Below are positions 36,637 to 47,070 of a stretch of DNA of 64,000 bases, in pieces (position 1 is the first letter of the stretch; each line of letters starts with the position of its first letter). This DNA comes from Pirellulales bacterium (GTDB lineage Bacteria > Planctomycetota > Planctomycetia > Pirellulales > Thermoguttaceae). The DNA is taken from positions 62,001 to 126,000 of the forward strand of contig JAFGRD010000145.1 of NCBI GenBank assembly GCA_016935315.1. Direction: 5' to 3'. The notes beneath the pieces are model-generated. The model saw only the letters and a list, made by a program, of their open reading frames with translations, ran no database searches and had not been told where the DNA came from. The position numbers and the translations under genes are program-made.

Positions 36637-38091
36637 CTACGCCCCCTTCTCGGCGAGGACCTGCTCGGCCGCTTGCTGGCCGCCGTGGATGCAGTCGGGA
36701 ATGCCGACGCCGTGGTAGGCGTTGCCGGCCAGCCCCAGCGCGGCAATCCTGCTCACGCGGCCCTCGATCCGCGAAACCAGATCGTTGTGCCCGACATGGT
36801 ATTGCGGCATGGTGCCGGGCCAGCGGGCCGTGTTGCAGTATTCCGGCTTGCCCCGGATATGCAGCAGGCGGTCGCACTCGGCCGCCACCAACGGCAGAAG
36901 CTGTTGCTCGTCCATTTTCGCCAGCTCCGGCCGTCGTGCCCCGCCGGCAAACACCCGCAGCAGTACCTTGCCCTGCGGCGCGCGATGGGCGTATTTCTGG
37001 CTGCTGAAGCTGCAGGCCAGGATGGGACTGTTCTCGATCGCCGGCACCACGGCCCCCATGCCGTCCAGCGGGTGGCCGATCTGGCGGCGGTCGTACCCTA
37101 GCGAGACAATGGCCGTGCCCGAGTGGGTGATTCGCCGCAAATCGGCGGCCAGCTCGGCGTCGATCGGCTCCAGCAGCCGGGCGGCCGTGGTCGAGGGGGT
37201 GGCGAGAATCAGCGCGTCGAAATCGAGCGTCTGTTCGGCCGCGCCCGGTTCCGGCACATCCTTTGGCACGGCTTGCACGACGACTCGCCAGCCGTCGCCG
37301 GCCCGCTCGATCCGTTGCACGCTCGTTTCCAAGAGCACGGCGTCTTGCGGCAGGCGCTCGGCAATCGCATCGATCAGGCTCGACAGCCCGTCGCGCAAGG
37401 TGACGAACATGCTATAGCGGGCGCCACTTTCGGTCCCGGCTTTCGGCCGGGCCTTCCTCTGGCGACGCATCGCCCGGATCAGGCTGCCGTGGGTCTGCTC
37501 CATCTCGCGAAATCGCGACAGCGTGGCGTCGACGCTGAGCTTTTCCATGTCGGCGGCGTAGACGGCCCCGACCAGCGGCTCGACCAGCCGGTCGAAGGCC
37601 TCGCGCCCCAGCCGTCGGCGGACGAATCCGGCCATGCTTTCGTCGGCCGGATCTTTCCGCGGCGGGATGAAGTATTCGCAGGCGGCCCGCAGCTTGCCCC
37701 AGGGGCTGAGGATCGGCGTGACGGCCAGGGGCCAGAGCCGCGTGGGAGCCATCATCAGGAACCCGTCCGGCAGCCGGTGAAGCCGCCCTCGCCGCACGAC
37801 GTACGTTCGGCGATGGGTCGGGTTGGTCTGGATCAGTTGATCGCCCAGACCGAGCCGCCTGCACAGCTCCAGCCCCCAGGGAACCGTGGTGATGAAATTG
37901 TCGGCGCTCTGCTCGACCTGGTATCCCTGCTGGTGCACGGTCGCCAACACGCCGCCCAGCCGCGAGCGCGCCTCCAGCAGCGTCAGCCGGCAGGACGGGT
38001 CCCGCTCGACCAGCCGGTGCGCGGCCGCCAGTCCGGAAATCCCGCCGCCGATCACGGCGATGCGTCGAGGCTGGCGTCGCGCGTCGTTCAT
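36637..38091 (-). CDS. hemG: Protoporphyrinogen oxidase (oxygen-dependent, FAD)
   Basis: A 484-residue flavoprotein. The dinucleotide-binding fold is [18 protein letters not shown] (residues 10-27), followed by [17 protein letters not shown] and [10 protein letters not shown]. The family signature [20 protein letters not shown] is in the middle, and the C-terminal FAD motif is [19 protein letters not shown]. It oxidises protoporphyrinogen IX to protoporphyrin IX in haem synthesis. No other haem genes are nearby. Its ATG overlaps the stop of the upstream metallo-hydrolase (ATGA), and scpA precedes that. Confidence 0.92.
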   Translation of the reverse strand: MNDARRQPRRIAVIGGGISGLAAAHRLVERDPSCRLTLLEARSRLGGVLATVHQQGYQVEQSADNFITTVPWGLELCRRLGLGDQLIQTNPTHRRTYVVRRGRLHRLPDGFLMMAPTRLWPLAVTPILSPWGKLRAACEYFIPPRKDPADESMAGFVRRRLGREAFDRLVEPLVGAVYAADMEKLSVDATLSRFREMEQTHGSLIRAMRRQRKARPKAGTESGARYSMFVTLRDGLSSLIDAIAERLPQDAVLLETSVQRIERAGDGWRVVVQAVPKDVPEPGAAEQTLDFDALILATPSTTAARLLEPIDAELAADLRRITHSGTAIVSLGYDRRQIGHPLDGMGAVVPAIENSPILACSFSSQKYAHRAPQGKVLLRVFAGGARRPELAKMDEQQLLPLVAAECDRLLHIRGKPEYCNTARWPGTMPQYHVGHNDLVSRIEGRVSRIAALGLAGNAYHGVGIPDCIHGGQQAAEQVLAEKGA

Positions 38092-38927
38092 ATCCACAGG
38101 TGCAACCGTCCGTCGAGCATGTCGGGCAAGGCCTTCTCGACGTAGTGGCGGATCTGGCGGGTGTGGTACCGAGTGCTGAAATGGGCGGCGATGACCAGTT
38201 CGTTGGCGAACCGCTCGCGACGCTCCAACAGGTCGTCCAAGTGCATGTGGCCAAACTTGTGGATCTTGTCCTTGCGGTGGCTGGGGGCCACGAACGTCAA
38301 CTCCATGATCAGCACTTCGGCCTGGAACATCGCCTCGCAGGTGTCCATGCCTTCCGGCGAGCTGTCGCCCAGATAGGCCACCCGCGGCATGCGAACCTCG
38401 TTGGTCACCTCCGTGCCGGCCAGCCGTAGGTCGCGAATCTCCTCGCCGCGGAGGTTCTGGAATTCCGGCTTCAGCTTTCGCCGGCGCTGCCAGACCACGT
38501 AGCCCAGCGACGGGACGGTGTGGCTGGTCGCCGAAATCGTCACGACGTGTTCTCGCGAGAGTTCGATTTCGTCGCCCGGGTTGACCGGCACCAGCTCGCA
38601 AGGCAACCGCCCGCGATCCAGACGGCGGAAGAGCCTGAGGATTCGCAGCATCGGCTCGACGGCCGCCTCGGGCAGGTAGATGGTCGGCGGCTCCATCTTC
38701 ATCATCCGCCGCCGCGCCACGTAGACCGGCAGGGCGACCAGGTGGTCCATGTGCGCGTGCGACACGAACCAGACGGGCGTGCCCATGAACGACCACGGCT
38801 GCGCCCCCAGGTCGAACCCGATCTTCAGCTCCGGAAGCCGCCAATACGTTTGCACGGCCGCCCGCGAGTAGCCCTCGATCGAGAGGTCTTTGTGAGTGAT
38901 CGTTTTGACAGGAAGGTTGTTGATCAT
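38088..38927 (-). CDS. Metallo-beta-lactamase-fold hydrolase (RNase Z-like)
   Basis: A 279-residue protein with the zinc motif [20 protein letters not shown] (about 56-75), a later [11 protein letters not shown] and a C-terminal [13 protein letters not shown]. The layout resembles the RNase Z/ElaC branch, but the usual phosphodiesterase features are not all visible. It may process tRNA 3' ends or act on another phosphodiester. It is translationally coupled to hemG. Function beyond hydrolase is not settled. Confidence 0.8.
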   Translation of the reverse strand: MINNLPVKTITHKDLSIEGYSRAAVQTYWRLPELKIGFDLGAQPWSFMGTPVWFVSHAHMDHLVALPVYVARRRMMKMEPPTIYLPEAAVEPMLRILRLFRRLDRGRLPCELVPVNPGDEIELSREHVVTISATSHTVPSLGYVVWQRRRKLKPEFQNLRGEEIRDLRLAGTEVTNEVRMPRVAYLGDSSPEGMDTCEAMFQAEVLIMELTFVAPSHRKDKIHKFGHMHLDDLLERRERFANELVIAAHFSTRYHTRQIRHYVEKALPDMLDGRLHLWI

Positions 38928-38980
38928 GCCCGGAAGGGGACGGCCCCGTTTTCGTTGCGCTTTGCCGCAGCCACCCGACT

Positions 38981-39040
38981 GCCAGGATCCATTCTGCCAG
39001 GATCCACTGTGCCGGGACCCGTTGTGCCAGGATCCCCTGT
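38981..39040 (+). repeat. Four tandem 15-bp repeats
   Basis: Units at 38981, 38996, 39011 and 39026: GCCAGGATCCATTCT, GCCAGGATCCACTGT, GCCGGGACCCGTTGT and GCCAGGATCCCCTGT. They fill the gap between scpA and the metallo-hydrolase gene. No coding role is apparent. Confidence 0.9.
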
Positions 39041-39049
39041 CATGAGGTA

Positions 39050-39823
39050 CTACCCACCCTCGGCGTGCTCGTAGTCATCGACGTTCGAGAGATCCAAAGG
39101 CTCGGTACAGTTGAGATTGGGCAGCACCCAGATCTCGCCGAACAGCGCGTTCTGCTCGACGCGGACATGGTGATGGCTGACCAACTCAAGGATCGCCAGG
39201 AAGATGCCCACCAGCGTCGAACGGTGCATGCTCGGGTCGAACAGGTCGTTGAACGCGAGTCGGCCCTCTTCGAGCAGCCGGGCGTGGATGCGTGCCATGT
39301 AGACGTGGATGGGCGTATCGTCGTAAACGATGTTCGACGGCCTGGTCGCCTCCGTATCGCGCATGATCCGGCCGAACGCGCTGACCAGATCCCAAAGCTC
39401 CAGCTCCTGGATCGGCTCCTCGGCCAGGTTGCGCTCGCGGGGGGGGAGATCGACCGTCTGACGCGGATAGTGTTGCTGCCAGGTCCGGCTGCGTTCCTCC
39501 AGAACGCTGGCCGCGTCGCGGTACTTCTTGTACTCCAGCAGGCGGTGGACCAGCTCCTGACGCGGATCCTCCAATTCGCCCTGGATCTCGTCGGCCCGGG
39601 GAAGCACCTGCTGCGACTTGATCTCGATCAGCGTGCTGGCCACTTCGAGGAAGTCGCCCACTGCGCTGACGTCCAACTGCTCAAGCACGGAAAGATATTC
39701 GAGGAACTGGTCGGTGATCGACGCAATGGGAATCTCGACGATCTCCACCTCATGCTTGCGCACCAGGTACAGCAGCAAGTCCAGCGGGCCTCGGAAGATG
39801 TTCAGATCGACGCGAAAATCCAT
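39050..39823 (-). CDS. scpA: Segregation and condensation protein A
   Basis: A 257-residue kleisin. The N-terminus [20 protein letters not shown], then [20 protein letters not shown] and [18 protein letters not shown], is diagnostic of ScpA, which bridges SMC heads with ScpB in chromosome condensation. The C-terminal winged-helix half includes [20 protein letters not shown] 39823 is chosen because the conserved N-terminus starts there; the 60-codon upstream extension has no family character. scpB is not adjacent. Confidence 0.92.
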   Translation of the reverse strand: MDFRVDLNIFRGPLDLLLYLVRKHEVEIVEIPIASITDQFLEYLSVLEQLDVSAVGDFLEVASTLIEIKSQQVLPRADEIQGELEDPRQELVHRLLEYKKYRDAASVLEERSRTWQQHYPRQTVDLPPRERNLAEEPIQELELWDLVSAFGRIMRDTEATRPSNIVYDDTPIHVYMARIHARLLEEGRLAFNDLFDPSMHRSTLVGIFLAILELVSHHHVRVEQNALFGEIWVLPNLNCTEPLDLSNVDDYEHAEGG

Positions 39824-40062
39824 ACGGTCTCCAGTGTAGCGGCCGACGGCACACCGGGCGAGTGGTTGCGGCAAACCACACGACCGCTTTGACCCAGAAA
39901 GTCGGCTTATTCCATACAGGCAGTTTCGTCCAACTCGGCAGACTAACTTGAAAAGCACCTCGAACGGGGGAGCTCGTTCTCCGGCCTCCTTGCGGTAACC
40001 CACGGCCCGGGATAGACTTGCTTCGTCCTTGCCGTTTCTGCAATTCTTGGAGACGTCGAACC

Positions 40063-40596
40063 GTGGTATTCGAGCACATTTGGGCCCCTTGGCGATTGGG
40101 TTACATCCTGGGTGAAGAAAGCGCCGACCGGCCGGACCCGCCGCGCGAGCTATTACCGGGGGCCGACCCGGAGTGTTTTCTCTGCCGGTGTGCCGCGGAT
40201 CCGACCCAGCGGTTGCGTCTGGCCGTCGACCGCGGCGAGCACACGGTCACGGTCCTGAATCGTTACCCTTACAACAACGGACACTTGTTGATCGCGCCGC
40301 TCCGCCACGTGGCCGACCTGCACGAGCTGGGCGACGAGGTGCAACTCGAGATCTCCCGCACCATGACCCTCATGGTCAAGACACTCCGGAGTCTGTTCTC
40401 GCCCGAGGGGTTCAATATCGGGTTGAACCTGGGCCGCGTGGCCGGGGCGGGGTTGCCGGGACACCTCCATTGGCACGTGGTCCCGCGTTGGAACGGCGAC
40501 ACCAACTTCATGCCCACCACCGCCGGTGTGCGGGTCATCCCGCAATCGCTCGAAGCCGTCTGGGAAGCACTGACGTCGGAATTGGCCAAGCCGTAG
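40063..40596 (+). CDS. HIT-domain nucleotide hydrolase/transferase
   Basis: A 177-residue HIT protein. The start VVFEHIWAPWRLGYI and CFLC resemble AP4A-phosphorylase-like HIT proteins. The catalytic histidine triad is HLHWHVVPRW (about 137-146), preceded by NRYPYNNGHLLIAP and GFNIGLNLGRVAGAG. Members hydrolyse or phosphorolyse dinucleotide polyphosphates and AMP derivatives. I take GTG 40063 as start: GGAG lies 11 bases upstream and the conserved sequence begins there. An in-frame TTG at 40018 is an alternative. Confidence 0.85.
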   Translation: MVFEHIWAPWRLGYILGEESADRPDPPRELLPGADPECFLCRCAADPTQRLRLAVDRGEHTVTVLNRYPYNNGHLLIAPLRHVADLHELGDEVQLEISRTMTLMVKTLRSLFSPEGFNIGLNLGRVAGAGLPGHLHWHVVPRWNGDTNFMPTTAGVRVIPQSLEAVWEALTSELAKP

Positions 40597-40724
40597 CGGG
40601 CCCAGACCCTGGCGGGCCGGGCCGACGGCCAAGGTTTGCGGTTCGTCGAGGGCGGCTTTCCGTCCGGGCCGAACCGGAGTAAGGTGAGAATTGTCTTCTG
40701 ACAGCCCCCAGGACTCGAATTTCC

Positions 40725-41966
40725 ATGGGAAAAGTCGTTTCGCAAATGCAGCCGGTCGAGCCGGTTTCCAACGACTCGTCGTTTCGGATTAAGGTGGCCG
40801 ACCGGGTGCGGCGGCTGCCGCCGTATCTGTTTGCGCGGATCAACCGCCTGATGTACGAGAAGCGCCGGGCGGGCGACGACGTGATCGACCTGGGCATGGG
40901 CAACCCCAGCGACCCGCCGCAGGACCTGGTCGTCGAAAAGCTGGCCGAGGCCGCCCGAGACCCGAAGAACCACGGCTATACCGAGTCCCAGGGCATTCTG
41001 AGCCTCCGCCGCGAGGTGGCCAGCAAGTATCTGAAGACCTACGGCGTGCGGCTCGATCCCGAGCGGGAGCTGGCCGTTTGCCTGGGATCGAAGGAGGGCT
41101 TCAGCCACATGTGTCTGGGGCTGCTGGGCCCGGGCGACACGGCGATCGTTCCGGCCCCGTCGTATCCGGCTCATCTCTATGCCGTGGCCTTGGCGGCGGC
41201 CAACTCGATCCTGCTGGAGGTGGCCGACGCCGAGAAGCTGCTGGCCAATATCGACTACACCTGTCGCCACCTGGTGCCCCGGCCGAAGGTCCTGATCGTC
41301 AACTTCCCCCACAACCCCTCGACGGTCACCGTCGAGCCGGAGTTCTACGTCGAGGTGGTCAAGCTGGCCAAGCGATACGGATTCCTGGTCATCAGCGACC
41401 TGGCCTACGCCGACGTGACGTTCGACGGCTACAAGACGCCCAGCTTCCTGGCCGTTCCCGGGGCGATCGATGTCGGCGTGGAGTTCACGACCATGAGCAA
41501 GGGCTACAACATGGCCGGTTGGCGCGTGGGCTTCTGTGCGGGCAACGCCGAGATGGTCCGGGCGCTGCTGACGATCAAAGGCTACTACGACTACGGCATG
41601 TTCCGGCCGATGCAGATCGCTTCGATCATGGCCCTGCGCCACACCGAGGCGGCCGTCGAGGAGCAGGCCGCCGTCTATCAACGCCGCCGCGACGTCTTGT
41701 GCCAGGGGCTGGAGCGCCTCGGCTGGCCGATCCAGCGGCCGCGAGCCACGATGTTCGTCTGGGCCAAGATCCCTGAATCCTGGACCGCGCAGATGAACTC
41801 GTTCGATTTCGCCATGAAGCTGCTCGAGGAAGGCGATGTGGCCGCCAGCCCGGGAGCAGGCTTCGGGCCCGCCGGCGAGGGGTTCCTGCGGATGGCTCTC
41901 GTCGAGAACGAAGAGCGGCTGCGGCAGGCAGTCCGACAAATCGGGCGGTGCCTCCATGCAAACTGA
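40725..41966 (+). CDS. Class I/II aminotransferase (alanine-type)
   Basis: A 413-residue PLP enzyme. Signatures are [13 protein letters not shown] (about 53-65), the substrate loop [24 protein letters not shown]-like [30 protein letters not shown] and the PLP lysine region [16 protein letters not shown]. The sequence fits the AlaC/AlaA-like and LL-diaminopimelate-aminotransferase-like branch, which makes alanine or interconverts 2-oxo acids and amino acids. The specific substrate cannot be fixed. It overlaps the next gene by 11 bases. Confidence 0.88.
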   Translation: MGKVVSQMQPVEPVSNDSSFRIKVADRVRRLPPYLFARINRLMYEKRRAGDDVIDLGMGNPSDPPQDLVVEKLAEAARDPKNHGYTESQGILSLRREVASKYLKTYGVRLDPERELAVCLGSKEGFSHMCLGLLGPGDTAIVPAPSYPAHLYAVALAAANSILLEVADAEKLLANIDYTCRHLVPRPKVLIVNFPHNPSTVTVEPEFYVEVVKLAKRYGFLVISDLAYADVTFDGYKTPSFLAVPGAIDVGVEFTTMSKGYNMAGWRVGFCAGNAEMVRALLTIKGYYDYGMFRPMQIASIMALRHTEAAVEEQAAVYQRRRDVLCQGLERLGWPIQRPRATMFVWAKIPESWTAQMNSFDFAMKLLEEGDVAASPGAGFGPAGEGFLRMALVENEERLRQAVRQIGRCLHAN

Positions 41967-42795
41967 GCAATTTCAGCTCCATGCCGATATCGAGCTGCGG
42001 CACTGGTGGTTCGTCGGGCGGCGGCGGATCATGCGGCGGTTGGTCGATACGTTGCTCGGCGGCGATCCGCAATCCCCGGCCGGGCAAGCCGCGGTCGTCG
42101 ATATCGGTTGCGGGACCGGGGCCAACATCGCGGCCTTGGCCGACGGCTATCGGTGTGTCGGGATCGACACCTCGGCCGAGGCCGTCGAGCTGGCCCGGCA
42201 GCGGTTTCCGCAAGTGGAGTTCCTCGTCGGACGCGCCCCCGGCGATCTGGGCTCCCTAATGGGCCAAGCCCGGTTGTTTGTGATGATGGATGTGCTGGAG
42301 CACGTGGCCGACGATTTCGCCATGCTGTCCGAGTTGCTCTCGGCGGCCGCCCCGGGAAGCCACTTCCTGTTGACCGTGCCGGCCGACGAGTCGCTCTGGA
42401 GCGAGCACGACGAATCGTTCGGCCACTACCGCCGCTACGATCTGCAACGGTTCGAGCGGGTTTGGGCCGATCTGCCGGTGACCACGCGGTTGCTCTCCTA
42501 TTTCAACGCCCGGCTCGTGCCGCTGATTCGGATGATTCGCGCCCGCAACCAGCGCCGGGGCCACGCGGCGGGCAAGGCGGGCACCGACTTCTGGGTGCCG
42601 ATCGCCCCGGTCAATCGCCTGTTGGGAGCCGTGTTTGCGGGCGAGGCCCGGCGGCTGGCCGGTATGCTCCGGGGCCGGCGCTGCCGGGGGTACGCGGCGG
42701 GCGCCAGTCTGGTGGCCGTGTTGCGCCGCGAGGAAGGGCCGATTCCGGTCCGCCAAAGACCGGACGACCTCCCCCCCGACCACCGCAACGACTGA
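41956..42795 (+). CDS. SAM-dependent class I methyltransferase
   Basis: A 279-residue protein. It starts [20 protein letters not shown], a sequence typical of the WWFVGRR-type methyltransferases often seen in glycan or lipid gene neighbourhoods. SAM motif I is [15 protein letters not shown] (about 47-61), followed by [17 protein letters not shown] and [11 protein letters not shown]. The C-terminal half is basic with possible amphipathic helices ([14 protein letters not shown]). Substrate unknown. It is co-directional with, and overlaps, the aminotransferase gene. Confidence 0.85.
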   Translation: MQTEQFQLHADIELRHWWFVGRRRIMRRLVDTLLGGDPQSPAGQAAVVDIGCGTGANIAALADGYRCVGIDTSAEAVELARQRFPQVEFLVGRAPGDLGSLMGQARLFVMMDVLEHVADDFAMLSELLSAAAPGSHFLLTVPADESLWSEHDESFGHYRRYDLQRFERVWADLPVTTRLLSYFNARLVPLIRMIRARNQRRGHAAGKAGTDFWVPIAPVNRLLGAVFAGEARRLAGMLRGRRCRGYAAGASLVAVLRREEGPIPVRQRPDDLPPDHRND

Positions 42796-42833
42796 AGCCC
42801 CAGCCGGTTGCCGTTTTGCCGGCCGCGTGCGGC

Positions 42834-42862
42834 TTCGCACCAAGCGAACGCGCCGGTATAAT
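42834..42862 (+). promoter_or_regulatory. Candidate carA promoter
   Basis: A perfect -10 TATAAT (42857-42862) stands 17 bases after TTCGCA (42834-42839), which has 4 of 6 bases of the -35 consensus. It would give carA a leader of about 330 bases. A small hairpin GTGCG-GCTT-CGCAC overlaps the -35. Confidence 0.5.
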
Positions 42863-42923
42863 TCAGGGTTTGAGGGCCTGGGGCGGCTTCAGCTACCTGC
42901 TGGCGGAAGTGTGGCCAAGGCGC

Positions 42924-42963
42924 AAAAAAATGAGGATTCTCGCTCGCCGGTACGAGAACCCTC
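42924..42963 (-). terminator. Intrinsic terminator on the minus strand
   Basis: A stem of 11 positions with one mismatch and a 10-base loop is followed on the minus strand by ATTTTTTTG. On the plus strand the same hairpin has no T-run, so it would not terminate carA. Confidence 0.75.
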
Positions 42964-43017
42964 ACTATAGGCTGCCCGAACAAAGCAGGAATTGGAGCTT
43001 GCCTTGTCCGGAGACCC
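42924..43017 (-). ncRNA. Candidate small RNA antisense to the carA leader
   Basis: A minus-strand -10 TATAAT (43029-43024) is followed about 60 bases on by a terminator: stem GAGGGTTCTCG/CGAGAATCCTC with one mismatch (42963-42932) and seven Ts (42930-42924). Together they predict a transcript of about 94 nt. No minus-strand gene lies upstream for the terminator to serve. The -35 is poor. I recognise no known RNA family. Confidence 0.4.
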
Positions 43018-43200
43018 GCAGCCATTATAGAAGCTATCGGGCCGACAAGCCGGCCGACTTGATTGATGTTTGCATTGCGAATGATCCAGGCCGACCAACG
43101 GGAGGCCGGAAAGATCGGCTTCCCGCTGGTCGCCCTCGCGCATTGACTGTGCAAGCGCCAGTAAGGGCCTGTCAAGAAAGCAACCGAGCGAATCCTCAAC

Positions 43201-44334
43201 ATGCCGCAAACCGCAAAGCTTGCCCTCGAAGATGGAACGGTCCTGACGGGAAACTCGTTCGGCGCCGAAGGGGAGGTCGACGGCGAGGTCTGTTTCAATA
43301 CCTCGATGACCGGGTATCAGGAGATCCTCACCGATCCCAGCTACCGGGGCCAGATCGTCACGATGACCTATCCCCAGATCGGCAACTACGGCGTGAATGC
43401 TGAAGACGTGGAAAGCCGCAGACCGTTCCTGGCCGGGTTTGTCGTGCGGGAGCTGAGCCCCCGGGTGAGCAACTTTCGCGCCGACGGCCCGCTGGCCGAC
43501 TACCTCAAGCAGGCTGGTATTGTCGCCGTGCAGGGCATCGACACCCGGGCGCTGGTACGGCGGATCCGCATCCACGGGGCGCTTAGAGGCGTGCTCTCCA
43601 CAACCGATCCGGACGACGCCCGATTGGTGCAAAAGGCCAAGGCCAGCCCCGGCCTGGTCGGGCGCGATCTGGTTCGCGAAGTCATTCCCGAGGGGCCGAT
43701 CGAGTGGAACCAGCCCCTGAGCCCCTGGGCAAAGCTCGCCTCGCCGGCCGAATCCGCTGCCGAGCCCTCCCGCAAGACCCGGCCGCACGTGGTGGCCCTC
43801 GACTACGGCCTGAAGTGGAACATCGCCCGGCACCTGTTCGGCATGGGCTGCCGCGTGACGATCTTGCCGGGCACGGCCACGGCCGAGGACGTGCTGAAGC
43901 GACAGCCCGACGGCGTGTTTCTTTCCAACGGTCCAGGCGATCCCGAGCCGCTCGACTACGCGCGGCGGACGATCCGCGGCCTGTTGGGCAAGAGGCCGAT
44001 CTTCGGCATCTGCCTGGGACATCAGTTGCTCTCGCTGGCCTGCGGCGCAAAGACGTTCAAGTTGAAGTTCGGCCACCGGGGCGCGAACCAGCCCGTGCTC
44101 AACCACGCCACCGGCCGCGTGGAAATCACCTGCCAGAACCACGGCTTCGCCGTCGAGGCGGACACTCTGCCCGACGAGTTGGAGGTGACGCATCTGAACC
44201 TCAACGACAACACGGTCGAGGGCGTCCGCCACCGCAAGCTGCCGGCGTTCAGCGTGCAGTACCATCCCGAGGCCTCGGCCGGCCCCCACGACAGCGATTA
44301 TCTGTTCGAGCAGTTCCGCCAGATGCTTGCGTAG
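43201..44334 (+). CDS. carA: Carbamoyl-phosphate synthase small (glutaminase) subunit
   Basis: A 377-residue CarA of usual length. The N-terminal domain has [20 protein letters not shown] and [17 protein letters not shown]. The class I glutamine amidotransferase domain has [27 protein letters not shown], the nucleophile loop [15 protein letters not shown] and the catalytic His-Glu pair in [14 protein letters not shown]. It releases ammonia from glutamine for CarB, feeding pyrimidine and arginine synthesis. carB is not in the window. A long leader with an antisense RNA candidate precedes it. Confidence 0.95.
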   Translation: MPQTAKLALEDGTVLTGNSFGAEGEVDGEVCFNTSMTGYQEILTDPSYRGQIVTMTYPQIGNYGVNAEDVESRRPFLAGFVVRELSPRVSNFRADGPLADYLKQAGIVAVQGIDTRALVRRIRIHGALRGVLSTTDPDDARLVQKAKASPGLVGRDLVREVIPEGPIEWNQPLSPWAKLASPAESAAEPSRKTRPHVVALDYGLKWNIARHLFGMGCRVTILPGTATAEDVLKRQPDGVFLSNGPGDPEPLDYARRTIRGLLGKRPIFGICLGHQLLSLACGAKTFKLKFGHRGANQPVLNHATGRVEITCQNHGFAVEADTLPDELEVTHLNLNDNTVEGVRHRKLPAFSVQYHPEASAGPHDSDYLFEQFRQMLA

Positions 44335-44481
44335 CGCTCCGGGGGAAGCTGTCCTGGCGCCGACGACGGCAAGCCGTTCAAGTCGGGCCGACTTTCCACC
44401 CCTACCTCGGGAACTTCCCCGCCATCGAGAACGTCTAATCGGGTGAACCTGTCACTGGCCCCCGCTGGAAGGAGACGTTCG

Positions 44482-46992
44482 ATGCGATCCGCCCATTCTC
44501 TTTGCGCTGCGCTGACCGCAATCCTGCTGCCCGTCTTGATGCTCACGGCAACCGGCCCGCTCCTGGCCGATTCAGAGACCCCCATTACCGAGGGGCGACT
44601 GGACGCACTCGACAGCCAAGGCGCGCCACTGGGCTCCTGTCCGCTGAAGCATACGGACGTGAAAGTCGATATCGCCGGATTCGTCGCTCGGGTGACCGTC
44701 CGTCAGCAGTTCCAAAACCCCTTCCCGGACAAGATCGAGGCCGTCTACGTCTTCCCGCTCTCGCAGGACGCGGCCGTCGATCGGATGACCATGAAGGTGG
44801 GCGATCGGGTGATCCAGGGTGAAATCAAGGAGCGCGGCGAAGCCCGGGCGATCTACGAGTCGGCCAAGGCCCAAGGCCAGGTTGCCAGCCTGTTGGACCA
44901 ACAGCGGCCCAACATCTTCACCCAGTCGGTGGCCAACATCGAGCCGGGCGAGCAGGTCGATATCACGATTGCCTACAGCGAAACGCTCGACTGGAAGGAC
45001 GGCGAGTTCCGGTTCGACTTCCCCATGGTGGTCGGGCCGCGCTACATGCCGGGCGCACCGACCGGCGCGGCCGGCACCGGCTGGTCGCCGCCGACCGACC
45101 AGGTGCCCGACGCCAATCGGATCTCGCCGCCGGTTACGCCCGAGGGCACGCGGGCAGGCCACGACATCTCGGTCCGCGTGGAGCTCGACGCCGGGTTGCC
45201 GCTGCGGCGGATCGACTCGAAGCAACACGCCGTCACGGTCGAATACGCCCGGCCCGACCGGACCCGCGCCGTGATCGAGCTCAAGCAGAGCGAGACCATC
45301 CCCAACCAGGACTTCGTGCTGGTCTACGAGACGTCCAGCGACGAGATCGAAGACACGGTGCTCACCCACACCGACGACCGCGGCAAGTTCTTCACGCTGG
45401 TGCTGCAGCCGCCCAAGCGGGTCCGCCAGCAACTGATCGTGCCCAAAGAGATCGTGTTCGTGATCGACAAGAGCGGCTCGATGCGCGGCTTTCCGATCGA
45501 GACGGCCAAACAGGCCATGCGACTGTGCATCGAGGGCCTGCACGAAAACGATACGTTCAACCTGATGACCTTCTCCGGCGGCGTGGGCTTCTGTTTCTCC
45601 CAGCCGGTGCCCAACACGAAGGAGAACCGTCAAAAGGCGCTCGACTTTCTCGGCAGCCTGCAGGGCAGCGGCGGGACCGAGATGATGAAGGCAATCCACG
45701 CCTGCTTGGCCGGACAGGACGACCCCGAGCGGGTCCGCGTGGTCTGCTTCATGACCGACGGCTATGTGGGCAACGACATGGCGATCATCGATGCGGTCGG
45801 TCGCAACGCGGGCATCGCGCGGGTGTTCTCGTTCGGCATCGGCCGCAGCGTCAATCGCTTCCTGCTGGACGGCATCGCCCGGGCAGGCCGCGGCGAGGTG
45901 CACTACATCCTCGACGAGCGCCAGGCCGTGGGATCGGCCGAGCGGTTCTATGAACGGGTGCGAACGCCCGTGCTGACCGACGTCGAGTTGGATTTCGGCG
46001 ACCTGCAGGTCGAGGAGCTCTATCCGGCCCGGGTGCCCGATCTGTTCAGCTCCAAACCGGTCGTGGTCAAAGGCCGCTATCGCCACGGCGGCCGGGCGAC
46101 CATCACCCTGCGCGGCAAGACGGGTGAAGGCGATTTCCAGCGGAAAATCGACGTCACCCTGCCCGAGCAGCAACCGGCCAACGAGGTGCTGGCGTCGCTC
46201 TGGGCCCGGGCAAAAGTCGATCACCTGATGGGGCAAGACCTGGCGGGCATCCAGGGCGGCAACCCCAACCCGGCGATCAAGGAAGAAATCCTGGGCTTGG
46301 GGCTGCGTTATCAGTTGCTCACGCAGTTCACCAGCTTCGTGGCCGTGGAGCAGGTCCGCATCACCGCGGGCGGGCAGCCGCGCACCGTCGCCGTGCCGGT
46401 CGAAATGCCCGAGGGGGTCAGCTACGAGGGCGTCTTCGGCAGCACCCGCGGGCGGGCGCTCGGTCAAGCCGGTGCCCGAGCGAGTTTCTTTGCGGGTAGA
46501 TCCGCGGGCACAGTGCTACGAAAGCCTGAGGCTGCCGCTCCGGCAAGTGTCGCGGGCAAAGCCTCAACGTTCGGTCTGGCGCCGGTCAACGGCCCGGCCG
46601 CCCAAACGCCGATGATGGCCGAGGGTCTCTCCAAGCGGTTGGACGCGATGGAGAAGGACGGCGAGTCGGAGGAGGCGAAAAAGGCCGTCCGCGAGCAGAT
46701 CTGGAAGCTGAAGCTGGCCCCCGAGTTGCAGGGCCTGGCCGAGAAAGTGGCCCAGCAAGGCACCGACGGAAATCTGAAGATCGGCAAGATCGAAGTCAAG
46801 GCCGGTCGCGTCGAGATCCGCGTGCAACTCGCCGCGCTCTCCGATGCGGTGGTCGAGATGCTCAAAAAGCTGGGCTTCAAGGAGCTCGGCCGGGCCAAGT
46901 CGGTCAAGCTGCTGATCGGCACGATCGACGTCGGCAAGCTGCGAGCCCTGGCCGAGTTGGCCGAGGTCCGCCGAGTGATGCCGGCCGGTTAG
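44482..46992 (+). CDS. Exported VIT/von Willebrand A domain protein
   Basis: An 836-residue protein with a signal peptide (LCAALTAILLPVLMLTATGP). A VIT domain follows (VKVDIAGFVARVTVRQQFQN, then IEAVYVFPL and GEARAIYESAKAQGQVASLL), as in inter-alpha-trypsin-inhibitor-like proteins. A vWA domain has the metal site VFVIDKSGSMRGFPIETAKQ and LMTFSGG. The C-terminal third is charged and helix-forming. These proteins are thought to act in envelope adhesion or assembly. ATG 44482 has AAGGAG 8-9 bases upstream. No sortase or anchor motif is visible. Confidence 0.88.
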   Translation: MRSAHSLCAALTAILLPVLMLTATGPLLADSETPITEGRLDALDSQGAPLGSCPLKHTDVKVDIAGFVARVTVRQQFQNPFPDKIEAVYVFPLSQDAAVDRMTMKVGDRVIQGEIKERGEARAIYESAKAQGQVASLLDQQRPNIFTQSVANIEPGEQVDITIAYSETLDWKDGEFRFDFPMVVGPRYMPGAPTGAAGTGWSPPTDQVPDANRISPPVTPEGTRAGHDISVRVELDAGLPLRRIDSKQHAVTVEYARPDRTRAVIELKQSETIPNQDFVLVYETSSDEIEDTVLTHTDDRGKFFTLVLQPPKRVRQQLIVPKEIVFVIDKSGSMRGFPIETAKQAMRLCIEGLHENDTFNLMTFSGGVGFCFSQPVPNTKENRQKALDFLGSLQGSGGTEMMKAIHACLAGQDDPERVRVVCFMTDGYVGNDMAIIDAVGRNAGIARVFSFGIGRSVNRFLLDGIARAGRGEVHYILDERQAVGSAERFYERVRTPVLTDVELDFGDLQVEELYPARVPDLFSSKPVVVKGRYRHGGRATITLRGKTGEGDFQRKIDVTLPEQQPANEVLASLWARAKVDHLMGQDLAGIQGGNPNPAIKEEILGLGLRYQLLTQFTSFVAVEQVRITAGGQPRTVAVPVEMPEGVSYEGVFGSTRGRALGQAGARASFFAGRSAGTVLRKPEAAAPASVAGKASTFGLAPVNGPAAQTPMMAEGLSKRLDAMEKDGESEEAKKAVREQIWKLKLAPELQGLAEKVAQQGTDGNLKIGKIEVKAGRVEIRVQLAALSDAVVEMLKKLGFKELGRAKSVKLLIGTIDVGKLRALAELAEVRRVMPAG

Positions 46993-47025
46993 ACAGTTGT
47001 CAGCAGAAGTTCCTCGAGACCCTTC

Positions 47026-47057
47026 GCGGCTGCAGGCGCTGAACGCCCGGCAGCCGC
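47026..47057. terminator. Symmetric hairpin between convergent genes
   Basis: A perfect 8-bp stem GCGGCTGC/GCAGCCGC encloses a second GGCG/CGCC stem, in the 78-base gap between the vWA gene (+) and the ferredoxin gene (-). No T-run follows on either side, so it may act only as an RNA 3'-end stabiliser or weak bidirectional terminator. Confidence 0.4.
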
Positions 47058-47070
47058 CACGACGCCCCGT

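Larger units (their letters stand above)
42796..43200. other. 405-bp carA leader region
   Basis: It carries a plus-strand promoter candidate (42834-42862), a minus-strand terminator (42924-42963) and a minus-strand -10 (43024-43029) that together outline a small antisense RNA. I see no protein gene in it. Confidence 0.6.

Noticed and set aside
38981-39040. CRISPR array
   Set aside because: The four 15-base units are directly adjacent with no spacers, and no cas genes are present.
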